Source: a virus. From it: a stretch of 64,000 nt of DNA. Location of the stretch: the IMG/VR virus record IMGVR_UViG_3300020438_000008, positions 62,001 through 126,000 of that record. One strand, given 5' to 3'. Below are positions 32,462 through 40,771 of the stretch, piece by piece. The notes under the pieces are model-generated. The model did no database searches. It saw only the letters and a program-made list of their open reading frames with translations, and was not told the DNA's origin. The position numbers and the translations under genes are program-made. Numbering within the stretch: the stretch's first letter is position 1; each line of letters begins with the position of its first letter.

Positions 32462-35140
32462 ATGCCTACATTAGTATCACCGGGCGTGTCAGTTGTTGTT
32501 AGTGATGAGTCGCAATATGCGGCCGCTACACAAGGTACACTTCCACTACTAGTCGTTGCTACGGCAACAAACAAAACAGACGCATCTGGTTCAGCAATCG
32601 CATCTGGAACACTTGAGGCTAACGCCGGTGTTGCATATCTTGTTTCTTCACAACGAGAATTAGTTGAAACTTTCGGCGAACCTGTGTTCTATGAAGTTGG
32701 CGGATCGGTTGTGCAAGGAGCAGAGACAAGTGAATATGGCCTACTAGCCGCGTATCAATACTTAGGAGTTTCAAACAACGCCTATGTTGTACGTGCTAAC
32801 GTGGACATGTCACAATTAGAAGCGACTTCAAACGAACCAGCTGGCGCAATTACAAACGGAACATATTGGCACGATACGTCAACATCTGATTTTGGTATCT
32901 TTAAACATGATGGTACAGACTGGAAAGCAGTTACACCTAAAGTGTTAACAGATGCACCAGGAACAGGTAATGTTGAGGCTATCAATGCTGATGGTTTTGC
33001 ATCACCGAAAAACACATTCGGTTCTGCAGGAGACATCGCCGTTGTAACATCAACAACAAAAATTACTTACTGGGAAAAAGTAGGTGTTAACTGGGTCATC
33101 ACTGGTGACACTGGTTCATCAGATTTTCAGTGGTCTGCTTTTGCACCAACAACTAAATCAGATAACAATGCTTTAGCGGGTGGCGAAATTTATGTTAGAC
33201 TTACAAAACAAGGCGGTGGTTTAGATTTATCAGCGGCTGTTTATAATTCTACTACAGGCTTATGGACATCAGTTCAAGCACCACTATATTCTACAGATGA
33301 TATCGCAGGAACATCATTAATTGATGAAGGTGATATCTATGCACGTTATAACTCAGCATTAGGTTTCGTTGAGTTACGTAGACATACTGGTAAAGTAGCT
33401 ACAACAATCACAACAGGTCAAATCCCTGATACTACAAGTATCACTGCGGACTTCACAGTTGAAGGTACACAGTTCAATGTTACTGCGGTAACATTAGATG
33501 CTCTTGTAGTACAAATGCAAATGAACACAAATTTAAATGCGGCTAACGTTTCAGTTGAAAAAATCGGTGCTGATAAAGTCAGATGGACTAAATCAGACGG
33601 ATTAGAACTAAACATCGTATTTTCTTCTGGTTTCAATGCAATGGGACTTGCTCAATCAACAAACATTGATAGTGTTTGGGCAGACTTATCATATGAAGCA
33701 TCTTCATCTACACCAAAAGGTGCAGTAGCAGAAGGTACTCTATGGTTTGATGCAGATTTAAAAATTGAAGTACTTAGAAATGCTTACGTAAGTGGTGTTC
33801 AGCAATGGCAACAACATGCTTGGTCTGAGGACACAGACGGTTTAATGGGCAATGAATTACAATTACGTTCAGGTATGCCAACAAAACGTAAAGATGGTAC
33901 AACTAATCTATTCACTGGCGACATTTGGGTAGATAGTGATGCTATGCCTTATCCACATGTCTATCGTTGGGACGGTGGCAAATGGGTTAAACTAGATAAT
34001 GCTGACCAATCATCTAGCAATGGTATCGTTTTCTCTCATTTCTCAGAGGAAGCACCATACGATGCAAACGGAAACATTAATTCACGTACTGCACATGCCA
34101 AAACAGCAAATGCTGAATTGCATCCAGACGGTATGTTATTAGTGAACATGGATTACTCTACTTACAATGTTAAAAAATATGTTAACGGTAAGTGGGAATG
34201 GGCATCAGGTTCTAACTTAGATGGCTCAGGCAAATTCGGTAAAGAAGCACAACGTAATATGGTTGTGGAAGCTATGCAGGCGTCAATCGCAGGTAATGAT
34301 GGTATTCGTTCAGAATCAGTTTACTTTAACTTGATTGCGGCTCCTGGTTATCCAGAACTAATGGACGAAATGATTGCTCTAAACAAAGATAAGAAAGAAG
34401 TTGCTTTCGTTATTGGTGATACACCAATGGACTTGAAATCAGATTCTACATCTATGAAAAATTGGGCAACTGATAACGTTCCAGCAGAATCATATGCAGG
34501 CGTTTATTACCCACATGGTCTTTCAACAGACTTATCAGGTAATGATGTTGTTATTCCATCATCAGCAATCGCACTACGTACTATCGCATTCTCAGACCAA
34601 GTATCATTCCCATGGTTCGCTCCAGCGGGCTTGACACGTGGTGTTGTAACGAATGCAAGTAAAGTAGGTTACGTAACAGATGAAAGTGAATTTGCACAAG
34701 TTCGTTTAAGTAACGGACAACGTGATGCACTTTACACTTCACGTGTTAATCCAATCGCAGACCTTCCAAATCAAGGTCTAGTAGTTTATGGTCAAAAAAC
34801 AGCACAGGCATTTGCATCAGCACTTGACCGTATTAATGTTGCGAGACTTGTAAACTATATGCGTTTCAATTTGGATCAATTATCTCGTGGTTTCTTATTC
34901 GAACAGAATGACAAAATCACACGTGATAACATGCGTGATGCAGTAGAACGTTTCTGTGGTGAACTAGTAACTAACAGAGGTCTATTCGACTTCTTAGTTG
35001 TTTGTGACGAATCAAACAATACTCCGGCTCGTATCGATAGAAACGAGTTATGGGTAGACGTTGCAATTCAACCAGTGAAAGCAGTAGAGTTTATCTACAT
35101 CCCACTACGTATCAGAAATACAGGCGAATCTCTAGCGTAA
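32462..35140 (+). CDS. 18: Tail sheath protein gp18
   Basis: An 892-residue sheath protein. The N-terminus (VSPGVSVVVSDESQYAAATQ) and the conserved end (QPVKAVEFIYIPLRIRNTGE, after the RFCGELVTNRGLFDFLVVCD segment) are typical of contractile sheaths. It is longer than T4 gp18 (659) because about 400 residues in the middle form repeated units with a GxIWxD...VYRWDG..W pattern (for example NGTYWHDTSTSDFGIFKHDG near 130 and GDIWVDSDAMPYPHVYRWDG near 483). These probably project outward. Ribosome-binding site AAGGAGA. Confidence 0.95.
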   Translation: MPTLVSPGVSVVVSDESQYAAATQGTLPLLVVATATNKTDASGSAIASGTLEANAGVAYLVSSQRELVETFGEPVFYEVGGSVVQGAETSEYGLLAAYQYLGVSNNAYVVRANVDMSQLEATSNEPAGAITNGTYWHDTSTSDFGIFKHDGTDWKAVTPKVLTDAPGTGNVEAINADGFASPKNTFGSAGDIAVVTSTTKITYWEKVGVNWVITGDTGSSDFQWSAFAPTTKSDNNALAGGEIYVRLTKQGGGLDLSAAVYNSTTGLWTSVQAPLYSTDDIAGTSLIDEGDIYARYNSALGFVELRRHTGKVATTITTGQIPDTTSITADFTVEGTQFNVTAVTLDALVVQMQMNTNLNAANVSVEKIGADKVRWTKSDGLELNIVFSSGFNAMGLAQSTNIDSVWADLSYEASSSTPKGAVAEGTLWFDADLKIEVLRNAYVSGVQQWQQHAWSEDTDGLMGNELQLRSGMPTKRKDGTTNLFTGDIWVDSDAMPYPHVYRWDGGKWVKLDNADQSSSNGIVFSHFSEEAPYDANGNINSRTAHAKTANAELHPDGMLLVNMDYSTYNVKKYVNGKWEWASGSNLDGSGKFGKEAQRNMVVEAMQASIAGNDGIRSESVYFNLIAAPGYPELMDEMIALNKDKKEVAFVIGDTPMDLKSDSTSMKNWATDNVPAESYAGVYYPHGLSTDLSGNDVVIPSSAIALRTIAFSDQVSFPWFAPAGLTRGVVTNASKVGYVTDESEFAQVRLSNGQRDALYTSRVNPIADLPNQGLVVYGQKTAQAFASALDRINVARLVNYMRFNLDQLSRGFLFEQNDKITRDNMRDAVERFCGELVTNRGLFDFLVVCDESNNTPARIDRNELWVDVAIQPVKAVEFIYIPLRIRNTGESLA

Positions 35141-35168
35141 GCTGAGAAAAACCAATAAAAATCTTAGA

Positions 35169-35195
35169 AACCCGGCAGTAATGTCGGGTTTTTAT
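35169..35195 (+). terminator. Rho-independent terminator after gp18
   Basis: Stem AACCCGGCA / TGTCGGGTT with loop GTAA, then T run. Confidence 0.88.
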
Positions 35196-35224
35196 TAACT
35201 ACAACTTTAATTATATTCATAAAA

Positions 35225-35232
35225 GATAAATA
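35225..35232 (+). promoter_or_regulatory. Late promoter box for gp19
   Basis: GATAAATA followed by C, 46 bases before the ATG. A 16-base palindrome AAAGTTTCGAAACTTT lies between box and gene. Confidence 0.75.
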
Positions 35233-35277
35233 CTCTTATATAAAGTAAAGTTTCGAAACTTTTTAGGAGACAAAAAC

Positions 35278-35877
35278 ATGGCAAGAACATTAAATACTTT
35301 TGGTGTACCTACAGACAGCGGCGATGGCGTAACTGGCTCAGGTATTCTACAGCCTAAATTAAACTATCGTTTCCGTGTTCAAGTAGCAGGTTTCGGTGGA
35401 GTGGCTACAAACACTACCGAATTCACAAGACAAGTTATGAACGTAACTCGTCCAAAGATTACACACGAATCAATTCCTGTAGATTCATATAACTCTCGTA
35501 TGTATATGATGGGTAAACACACTTGGGAACCTATCACAATTACTCTACGTGATGATATTGCAAACAATTTAACTAAACTAGTAGGTAGACAAGTACAATC
35601 ACAGTTGAACCACAGAAATCAAGCTGGTCCGGCGGCAGGTACTAACTACAAGTTTTCTACATTAATTGAAATACTTGACGGTAACTCAGGCAATCCAAAC
35701 GAACAATGGCAACTAGAAGGTTGTTTTGTTCAGAATGCAGATTATTCTCAGTCAGATTACTCAGTTTCAGATCCTGTGACAATCGCACTAACACTACAGT
35801 ACGATAACGCAGTATTCACTGATACTGAAATTATGCCTGACACAACATTCGTTAATAATTCAAGTATTCTTGGTTAA
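35278..35877 (+). CDS. 19: Tail tube protein gp19
   Basis: A 199-residue tube protein. NYRFRVQVAGFG near residue 30, the TRQVMNVTRPKITHESIPVD segment near 50, KHTWEPITITLRDD near 80 and a C-terminal EGCFVQNADYSQSDYS are the family blocks. It forms stacked hexameric rings inside the sheath. Ribosome-binding site TTAGGAGAC, which contains the AGGAGAC complementary to the CU-rich sRNA. It directly follows the sheath gene, as in T4. Confidence 0.93.
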   Translation: MARTLNTFGVPTDSGDGVTGSGILQPKLNYRFRVQVAGFGGVATNTTEFTRQVMNVTRPKITHESIPVDSYNSRMYMMGKHTWEPITITLRDDIANNLTKLVGRQVQSQLNHRNQAGPAAGTNYKFSTLIEILDGNSGNPNEQWQLEGCFVQNADYSQSDYSVSDPVTIALTLQYDNAVFTDTEIMPDTTFVNNSSILG

Positions 35878-35893
35878 TCTGAGGTAGGCTATT

Positions 35894-37504
35894 ATGGCTA
35901 CACAGAAACAAGGCGGCAACAATAAGCAAGGCAATATTGTAGTTCAGGATAGCAGTAATGCCAGAAAAAGATTTGGGTTCGACGGCGTCGGACCCATTAC
36001 TACAGCTCCAAAATTTGGAGATATGTGGTATGTGGAATTCCACACAGTTGAATCAGGCGCCTTAGGCCAATCACTTCCAAATAACAGATTCGTTAAAGCA
36101 GTAGGTGGGGTATCTATTGCCACTTCCACTGTACCAATCGATAGATATGGTAAACGAACATATATTCCTACACGTGTAGATTTTGGTGAAGTATCGATTA
36201 GTATGTATGATACTATTAATGGTGATACTTTTAACTTCATGAAAGATATCTATAAAAGATTTTTTAATAACAGTGATATACCAACCGATACAGCAAATAT
36301 AGAAAAAAGTATTGCTGATATAAATCAAGGTAGAAGGTTCCCAACATCTGGAAAATCATTTCATCAAAATTTTGAAAAAGTTGTAATATTTCACTTCTTT
36401 GGTAACTTAGACGGTGCACCAAGTCCAACTGACTTTACTGGTACTGTACATGACCAAGTAGGCACAGGAAAAATTCAAAAAATTACACTAGTTAACCCTT
36501 TAGTTACATCTATTAATTTCTCACCGAGTGATTATGCCGATGCACAATTAAAGATGATTGACTTTAATCTGCAACCAGAAAATGTCACATTCGAAACAGT
36601 TACAGATGAGATAGCATTCCCTAAATGGATGACAGATGGTCAACCGTATATACTGGAGTCTTTAGTTAGTCAATCAAGTGTTCGTGACACAGAAGCAGGG
36701 ACGAATGAATGGAATAATAGACTTAATGACCTATTAGCACAATTTAAGAAAGATCCAAGTGATGTTCTTAGTGCAGTAAACGAAGAACAAGAACTTCCTT
36801 TCTGGTCAAAGAATACTGATAGGTCTTCACTTGCTAACCAAACTGCGGAAACACAAGCACTTATCAATCAACAAAAACTTGATGAGTTAACAAAACTTAA
36901 TAATGCAGTAAAATTTTCTGGTTTACCTATGAATGAATTCAATGGCCAAGACATTGACCCTGCTCAATTTTCAAATGTGTTAGATGCACAGAATGAAATT
37001 GCACAAGCAGAATTTGAAGAAGCAAAATCAAGACATCAGTTTGTAGAGGCTCTTCCAACAAATGAAAGATTTACTGATCCTTTTGTTCCAGAAACAAAAT
37101 ATCCTCAAATAGCAGATTTTGCCAACTTAGGTAACACATATGACGGCGGTACAGGAAGATACGGTGGAAGTAACTTAGGAGGAGCGATTAAAAACGAATT
37201 AGTAAATGCTTTCTTCAATGGAAGAAGTATTAATTGGGGTAACATAAGAGATTCAGCGGCTCAAGGCCTTTTAGGAAATTCGGGTATCGGTTCTATACAG
37301 AATTTAAGTAAAACGAAACAAAGTAAGTTCGGTATCTTAGGAGATTTAGTTAGAGACGGTATTAATAATTCAAATACAAGAAGTGGTGGACAAGCAAATC
37401 AGACTGTTACTGTCCCTTCAAATGGAACATCGGCAAATGCTACTTCACTTAACAACGCACAATCTTCTATTAATGTGTTAAAGAATTTAACGAGGGGTTT
37501 ATAA
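35894..37504 (+). CDS. Tube-like virion protein with long extension
   Basis: A 536-residue protein. Residues 30-230 look like a second tail-tube domain: MWYVEFHTVESGALGQSLPN, then GGVSIATSTVPIDRYGKRTY and ISMYDTINGDTFNFMKDIYK. The remaining 300 residues are Gln/Asn-rich and end in a low-complexity stretch. A tube domain fused to an extension fits a tube initiator or baseplate-tube junction protein (gp54- or gp48-like), but the T4 equivalent is not clear. It starts 16 bases after gp19. Confidence 0.55.
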   Translation: MATQKQGGNNKQGNIVVQDSSNARKRFGFDGVGPITTAPKFGDMWYVEFHTVESGALGQSLPNNRFVKAVGGVSIATSTVPIDRYGKRTYIPTRVDFGEVSISMYDTINGDTFNFMKDIYKRFFNNSDIPTDTANIEKSIADINQGRRFPTSGKSFHQNFEKVVIFHFFGNLDGAPSPTDFTGTVHDQVGTGKIQKITLVNPLVTSINFSPSDYADAQLKMIDFNLQPENVTFETVTDEIAFPKWMTDGQPYILESLVSQSSVRDTEAGTNEWNNRLNDLLAQFKKDPSDVLSAVNEEQELPFWSKNTDRSSLANQTAETQALINQQKLDELTKLNNAVKFSGLPMNEFNGQDIDPAQFSNVLDAQNEIAQAEFEEAKSRHQFVEALPTNERFTDPFVPETKYPQIADFANLGNTYDGGTGRYGGSNLGGAIKNELVNAFFNGRSINWGNIRDSAAQGLLGNSGIGSIQNLSKTKQSKFGILGDLVRDGINNSNTRSGGQANQTVTVPSNGTSANATSLNNAQSSINVLKNLTRGL

Positions 37505-37505
37505 G

Positions 37506-37775
37506 ATGGCATTCGACATAGATGTATTAAAGGCAAAATTCCGAAAGAAAGGCTTCACAGAAGCCAAAGCAGATACGTTTGCTAGAGAAATAACAAACGT
37601 AGCAAGAAGTTACGGACTAAATCCATACCAACTAGTCGATGAAATTAAACCTAACTTTGACTTAAATGATTTAGGCGCATTTGTAATTAATAGTTCTTTG
37701 AGATTTGGTTATCAGACTGGTACAATAAAACCATCTAAACCTAACGCTATGGTCCAAAGAGCAATTATTAAATGA
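37506..37775 (+). CDS. Small protein of unknown function
   Basis: An 89-residue, slightly basic helical protein (MAFDIDVLKAKFRKKGFTEA). It starts one base after the preceding stop and overlaps the gp4 start (ATGA). It belongs to the late tube-to-gp4 operon; a tail or head completion role is inferred from position only. Confidence 0.65.
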   Translation: MAFDIDVLKAKFRKKGFTEAKADTFAREITNVARSYGLNPYQLVDEIKPNFDLNDLGAFVINSSLRFGYQTGTIKPSKPNAMVQRAIIK

Positions 37776-38233
37776 GACAGAAATATCATCAAGGAAAATA
37801 TACAATAAAAAACCCACAGAAGTACTCTGGGAGGGGTGAGCCTACTTTTAGAAGTAGTTGGGAACACACTTTCATGAATTTCTGTGATGATAATCCAAGT
37901 GTTGTAGCTTGGGCAAGTGAACCTTGTAAGATAACATATCAAAACCCTTTAAATGGCAAAGTTACTGGATACGTTCCTGACTTTATCATTGTTTATATGG
38001 ATAAAAAGGGCAATAAGAATGCAGAGTTGGTTGAAATCAAACCTTCAACACAATCTAACCCAGAATTAGCAAGAAGAAGAACAGACAAAGCGGCTGTTGT
38101 ACAGAATTTTGCTAAATGGGATGCGGCAACCTCTTGGGCTAAGAAAAGAGGCATGCGTTTTCGTGTATTAAACGAAGGTGACATATATCAAAACACAAAA
38201 AAGCCTAAACCTGTCAAAAGAAAAAAGAAATAA
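37772..38233 (+). CDS. 4: Head completion nuclease gp4
   Basis: A 153-residue protein with the TnsA-like nuclease pattern. FRSSWEHTFMNFCDDNPSVV followed by WASEPCKITY gives the first acidic residue, TGYVPDFIIVY the second, and ELVEIKPS the ExK. In T4, gp4 is needed to complete heads so that tails can join. The size matches T4 gp4 (150). The basic C-terminal tail (KKPKPVKRKKK) probably binds DNA. Confidence 0.9.
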   Translation: MRQKYHQGKYTIKNPQKYSGRGEPTFRSSWEHTFMNFCDDNPSVVAWASEPCKITYQNPLNGKVTGYVPDFIIVYMDKKGNKNAELVEIKPSTQSNPELARRRTDKAAVVQNFAKWDAATSWAKKRGMRFRVLNEGDIYQNTKKPKPVKRKKK

Positions 38234-38244
38234 TTTTTAGCAAT

Positions 38245-38252
38245 GATAAATA
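38245..38252 (+). promoter_or_regulatory. Late promoter box for gp16
   Basis: GATAAATA followed by C, 31 bases before the ATG. Confidence 0.75.
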
Positions 38253-38283
38253 CTATTAACTACTGATATAATAGGAATAACAG

Positions 38284-38847
38284 ATGACTAAAAAATTAGA
38301 AGAAACGTTTAACATTACAGGCGCGGAAGAAGACAAGACATATGAGAATGAAGTTGAACGTGACACACCTTCTATAGAAGAATCTAACGAAATTACCAAA
38401 ATCATCAATACTGAAATGAAAAATGCAGAGAAAATCGATGCATCACTTCCTATGGTATCAGATTTAAATGAACATGACAGAGAAATGGACGATATTCATG
38501 GAAAAGCCATGCAAACATTTGAAGATTTACTGCAATTAGGTATGAATGTAGAAGTACATGCAGGTGCAAAGATATTAGAGACAGCAAATCAGCTATTAAA
38601 GACAGCTAAAGAAGCCAAAGACAGTAAAGTAGACAGAAAACTCAAAATGATTAATCTACAGTTGCAAAAAGCGAAGCTAGACCATCAAAAAGATAGGGAT
38701 ACTAGCAAAGATGACAACGAATTAGAGTCAGAAGGCTCTCTAAACCTTGATAGAAACGAATTATTGAAGCGAATTGCTAATGCACAAAAGGTTGCAGATG
38801 AAGTAACTGGTAAAAAACCAGAAAAAAATAACAAAAATGATAAATAA
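38284..38847 (+). CDS. 16: Terminase small subunit gp16
   Basis: A 187-residue coiled-coil protein. DIHGKAMQTFEDLLQLGMNV near 75 and GAKILETANQLLKTAKEAKD with KLKMINLQLQKAKLD near 120 form the central helical hairpin of T4-like gp16. The ends are charged and disordered. It regulates gp17 and selects DNA for packaging. It lies next to gp4 and about 6.4 kb before gp17; in T4 the two terminase genes are adjacent, so here they are separated. Confidence 0.8.
   Translation: MTKKLEETFNITGAEEDKTYENEVERDTPSIEESNEITKIINTEMKNAEKIDASLPMVSDLNEHDREMDDIHGKAMQTFEDLLQLGMNVEVHAGAKILETANQLLKTAKEAKDSKVDRKLKMINLQLQKAKLDHQKDRDTSKDDNELESEGSLNLDRNELLKRIANAQKVADEVTGKKPEKNNKNDK
38839..38846 (+). promoter_or_regulatory. 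Late promoter box
   Basis: GATAAATA overlapping the gp16 stop codon, 24 bases before the ATG at 38870. Confidence 0.72.
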
Positions 38848-38869
38848 GAGTAGTACGTTGGAGAGCAAC

Positions 38870-39436
38870 ATGAAACAATTTAAAGAGTTTTTAACAGAAT
38901 CAGAAAAAGAACATAAATTCACAATGCGTTTTTGCTGTGAATTAGATACTAATGCAGAAGATAGAATTGAAAAGTTTTTAGGCAAATATGACCTTAGAAC
39001 GATGTCAAAAACATCTACTACACCAGTATCAAAAAACCCAATGTTCTTTAAAGAGGTAGAAAATTCAGAAGTATCGAAGATTGATGTTGTTACAGGTTAT
39101 CCTGTATCAGCCGATATCTTACGTCAACAACTTTCTGATTTGTTAGGTATGCATTTAACACACGTTGCAGTACATCCAGAAGGATGGGAACCAACAGAGG
39201 AAGAAGCAGAAGAAAACAAAGAAGCAAAACTTACTTCCGAAGAAGAATCAAAATCAGACGATGGTGCAAACTATGGTCGTACTTTCATAAGTGATTTTCT
39301 AAAGTCATTAACACCAAAAGAAACTGACACAGTAGAAAATGAACTAAGTCCGAAAGAAGTACGAGACCAAGCACCAGAACAAATGGATACAGAAGAAAAA
39401 TCTAGTCCATCTGTTATCTCAGGAGATAAAAAATGA
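38870..39436 (+). CDS. Candidate internal head protein with capsid-targeting leader
   Basis: A 188-residue protein. The start at 38870 (MKQFKEFLTES) is chosen over 38837 because GGAGAG stands seven bases upstream and the earlier ATG lies inside the late box. The first ten residues resemble the capsid-targeting sequence of T4 internal proteins (MKTYQEFIAE), including a cleavage-type LTE site for gp21. The body has a small mixed alpha/beta domain up to residue 120, then an acidic tail. Packaging inside the head is inferred. Confidence 0.55.
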   Translation: MKQFKEFLTESEKEHKFTMRFCCELDTNAEDRIEKFLGKYDLRTMSKTSTTPVSKNPMFFKEVENSEVSKIDVVTGYPVSADILRQQLSDLLGMHLTHVAVHPEGWEPTEEEAEENKEAKLTSEEESKSDDGANYGRTFISDFLKSLTPKETDTVENELSPKEVRDQAPEQMDTEEKSSPSVISGDKK

Positions 39437-40233
39437 GCAAACATTATAATTTAACTGTTACTGATGATAACGGAAAGTCAGTTACTACATCGAACACAAG
39501 CACAGAACATCCAGAAGAAGTTCTACGTATGATGCAACTTGCAGGTATGCAATCAGAACCACAATGTGGTATGGAAAGTGTTGAAGAAAACGAATATCAG
39601 GCTACACCGGCTAATGACAAGTTAGATTTAGACGATTACTCAAAGAAATCTCCAGAAAGCATTTCAAAACAACCTAAAAAGTTACAACCTTCAAGAGGCG
39701 ATAACCCGTTAGAATATTCACTAGATGAAAATGAAATTTTTGAATCTTTAATGAATGAATTTGAAACAGTTGACGAAGGTAAAGTTAATCCAGGTCTTCA
39801 AGCATACCTAGATAAGAAAAAAGGTAAAAAAGATGACAAAGATGACAAAGATGACAAAGTAGAAGAAAAAGCAAAACCAGATTTTGCAGATATCGATAAA
39901 GACGGCAATAAAAAAGAAACAATGAAAAAAGCGGCTAAAGATAAAAAAGAAAAAGCTGACGAATCAATCAATGAAGCAAAATGTGATTGTGATTGTGGAA
40001 AAGACCCATGTGAAGAATGTGGCAAGTCTCATCATAAAGTAAAAGAAGAAAGCACAGAATTAGCTAGACTAAGAAAACTTGCAGGCAACGAAAAAGTAGA
40101 TGAAGTACTTCCATTGGCGGCAATAGCTGTTGGTAAGGCTGTCGGCGGTGCGGCAAAGTTGGCAGGAAAAGCTATCAAGCATGGTGCTAAAGCAGTCGGC
40201 TCTATGGCGGCGGCTCATAATTCTAACAAATAA
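39433..40233 (+). CDS. Charged low-complexity head-type protein
   Basis: A 266-residue protein overlapping the previous stop by four bases (ATGA). It has Lys/Asp repeats (KKGKKDDKDDKDDK), an EF-hand-like DIDKDGNKKETMKK near 155, a Cys cluster CDCDCGKDPCEECGK near 182, and a hydrophobic Ala/Gly-rich end (AIAVGKAVGGAAKLAGKAI). Such composition is common in processed head-internal or membrane-active phage proteins. No specific family is assigned; the C-terminal segment could insert in membranes. Confidence 0.55.
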   Translation: MSKHYNLTVTDDNGKSVTTSNTSTEHPEEVLRMMQLAGMQSEPQCGMESVEENEYQATPANDKLDLDDYSKKSPESISKQPKKLQPSRGDNPLEYSLDENEIFESLMNEFETVDEGKVNPGLQAYLDKKKGKKDDKDDKDDKVEEKAKPDFADIDKDGNKKETMKKAAKDKKEKADESINEAKCDCDCGKDPCEECGKSHHKVKEESTELARLRKLAGNEKVDEVLPLAAIAVGKAVGGAAKLAGKAIKHGAKAVGSMAAAHNSNK

Positions 40234-40252
40234 TCAATAATTTAAAGAATCC

Positions 40253-40260
40253 TCTAAATA
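40253..40260 (+). promoter_or_regulatory. Possible late promoter box
   Basis: TCTAAATA followed by C, two mismatches from TATAAATA, 47 bases before the ATG at 40308. Confidence 0.45.
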
Positions 40261-40307
40261 CAGTTACAACTTGATAATTCTATCAAGTGTGAAGAGGAGA
40301 CACACTA

Positions 40308-40673
40308 ATGTATCATTCAGAAACTATGATCCAGATGATGGAAGACCTGCAACGTCAGGCTTCTGAAATGGAAAAACATGTCAAAGACATGATGGAAGCA
40401 GAAGGTAGAGCATGTGGCATCGAACTTGATAAAAGAAAAAATGCACGTGACCTAATGCACGAACTAATGGAACATCAATCACATCAGGAAAACCAAGCAG
40501 AAATGACATGGGCTTATGTACCTGCAGAAAATGTAGACTATGACACTCATTCAACTGATTGGGATAACTCAATGCATTCACCATGGGCAGGAGCAAATGG
40601 CGAAATGTTAACAGAGCAAGATTTGTGGCATGACGGTGGCGACATGGATGGCCACGAAGACCACCAAGAATAA
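40308..40673 (+). CDS. Met/His/Asp-rich small protein
   Basis: A 121-residue acidic protein with many Met and His residues (TMIQMMEDLQRQASEMEKHV near the start; WHDGGDMDGHEDHQE at the end). The N-terminal 70 residues are likely one long helix. Metal binding by the His/Asp tail is possible. Its ribosome-binding region AGAGGAGACAC (40293-40303) is the exact complement of 11 bases in the CU-rich sRNA at 5958-5968. It is a single-gene unit with a terminator after it. Function unknown. Confidence 0.65.
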   Translation: MYHSETMIQMMEDLQRQASEMEKHVKDMMEAEGRACGIELDKRKNARDLMHELMEHQSHQENQAEMTWAYVPAENVDYDTHSTDWDNSMHSPWAGANGEMLTEQDLWHDGGDMDGHEDHQE

Positions 40674-40690
40674 AAAATTCATTAAAATTT

Positions 40691-40720
40691 AAAAGCAGTC
40701 TTTATTTAGACTGCTTTTTT
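40691..40720 (+). terminator. Rho-independent terminator
   Basis: Eleven-pair stem AAAAGCAGTCT / AGACTGCTTTT with loop TTATTT, then T. Confidence 0.88.
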
Positions 40721-40728
40721 GATAAATA
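40721..40728 (+). promoter_or_regulatory. Late promoter box
   Basis: GATAAATA immediately after the terminator, 43 bases before the ATG. Confidence 0.75.
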
Positions 40729-40771
40729 TGATTAACAGAGATTAAAAAGAGTTATTCTAAGGGAGACTAAG

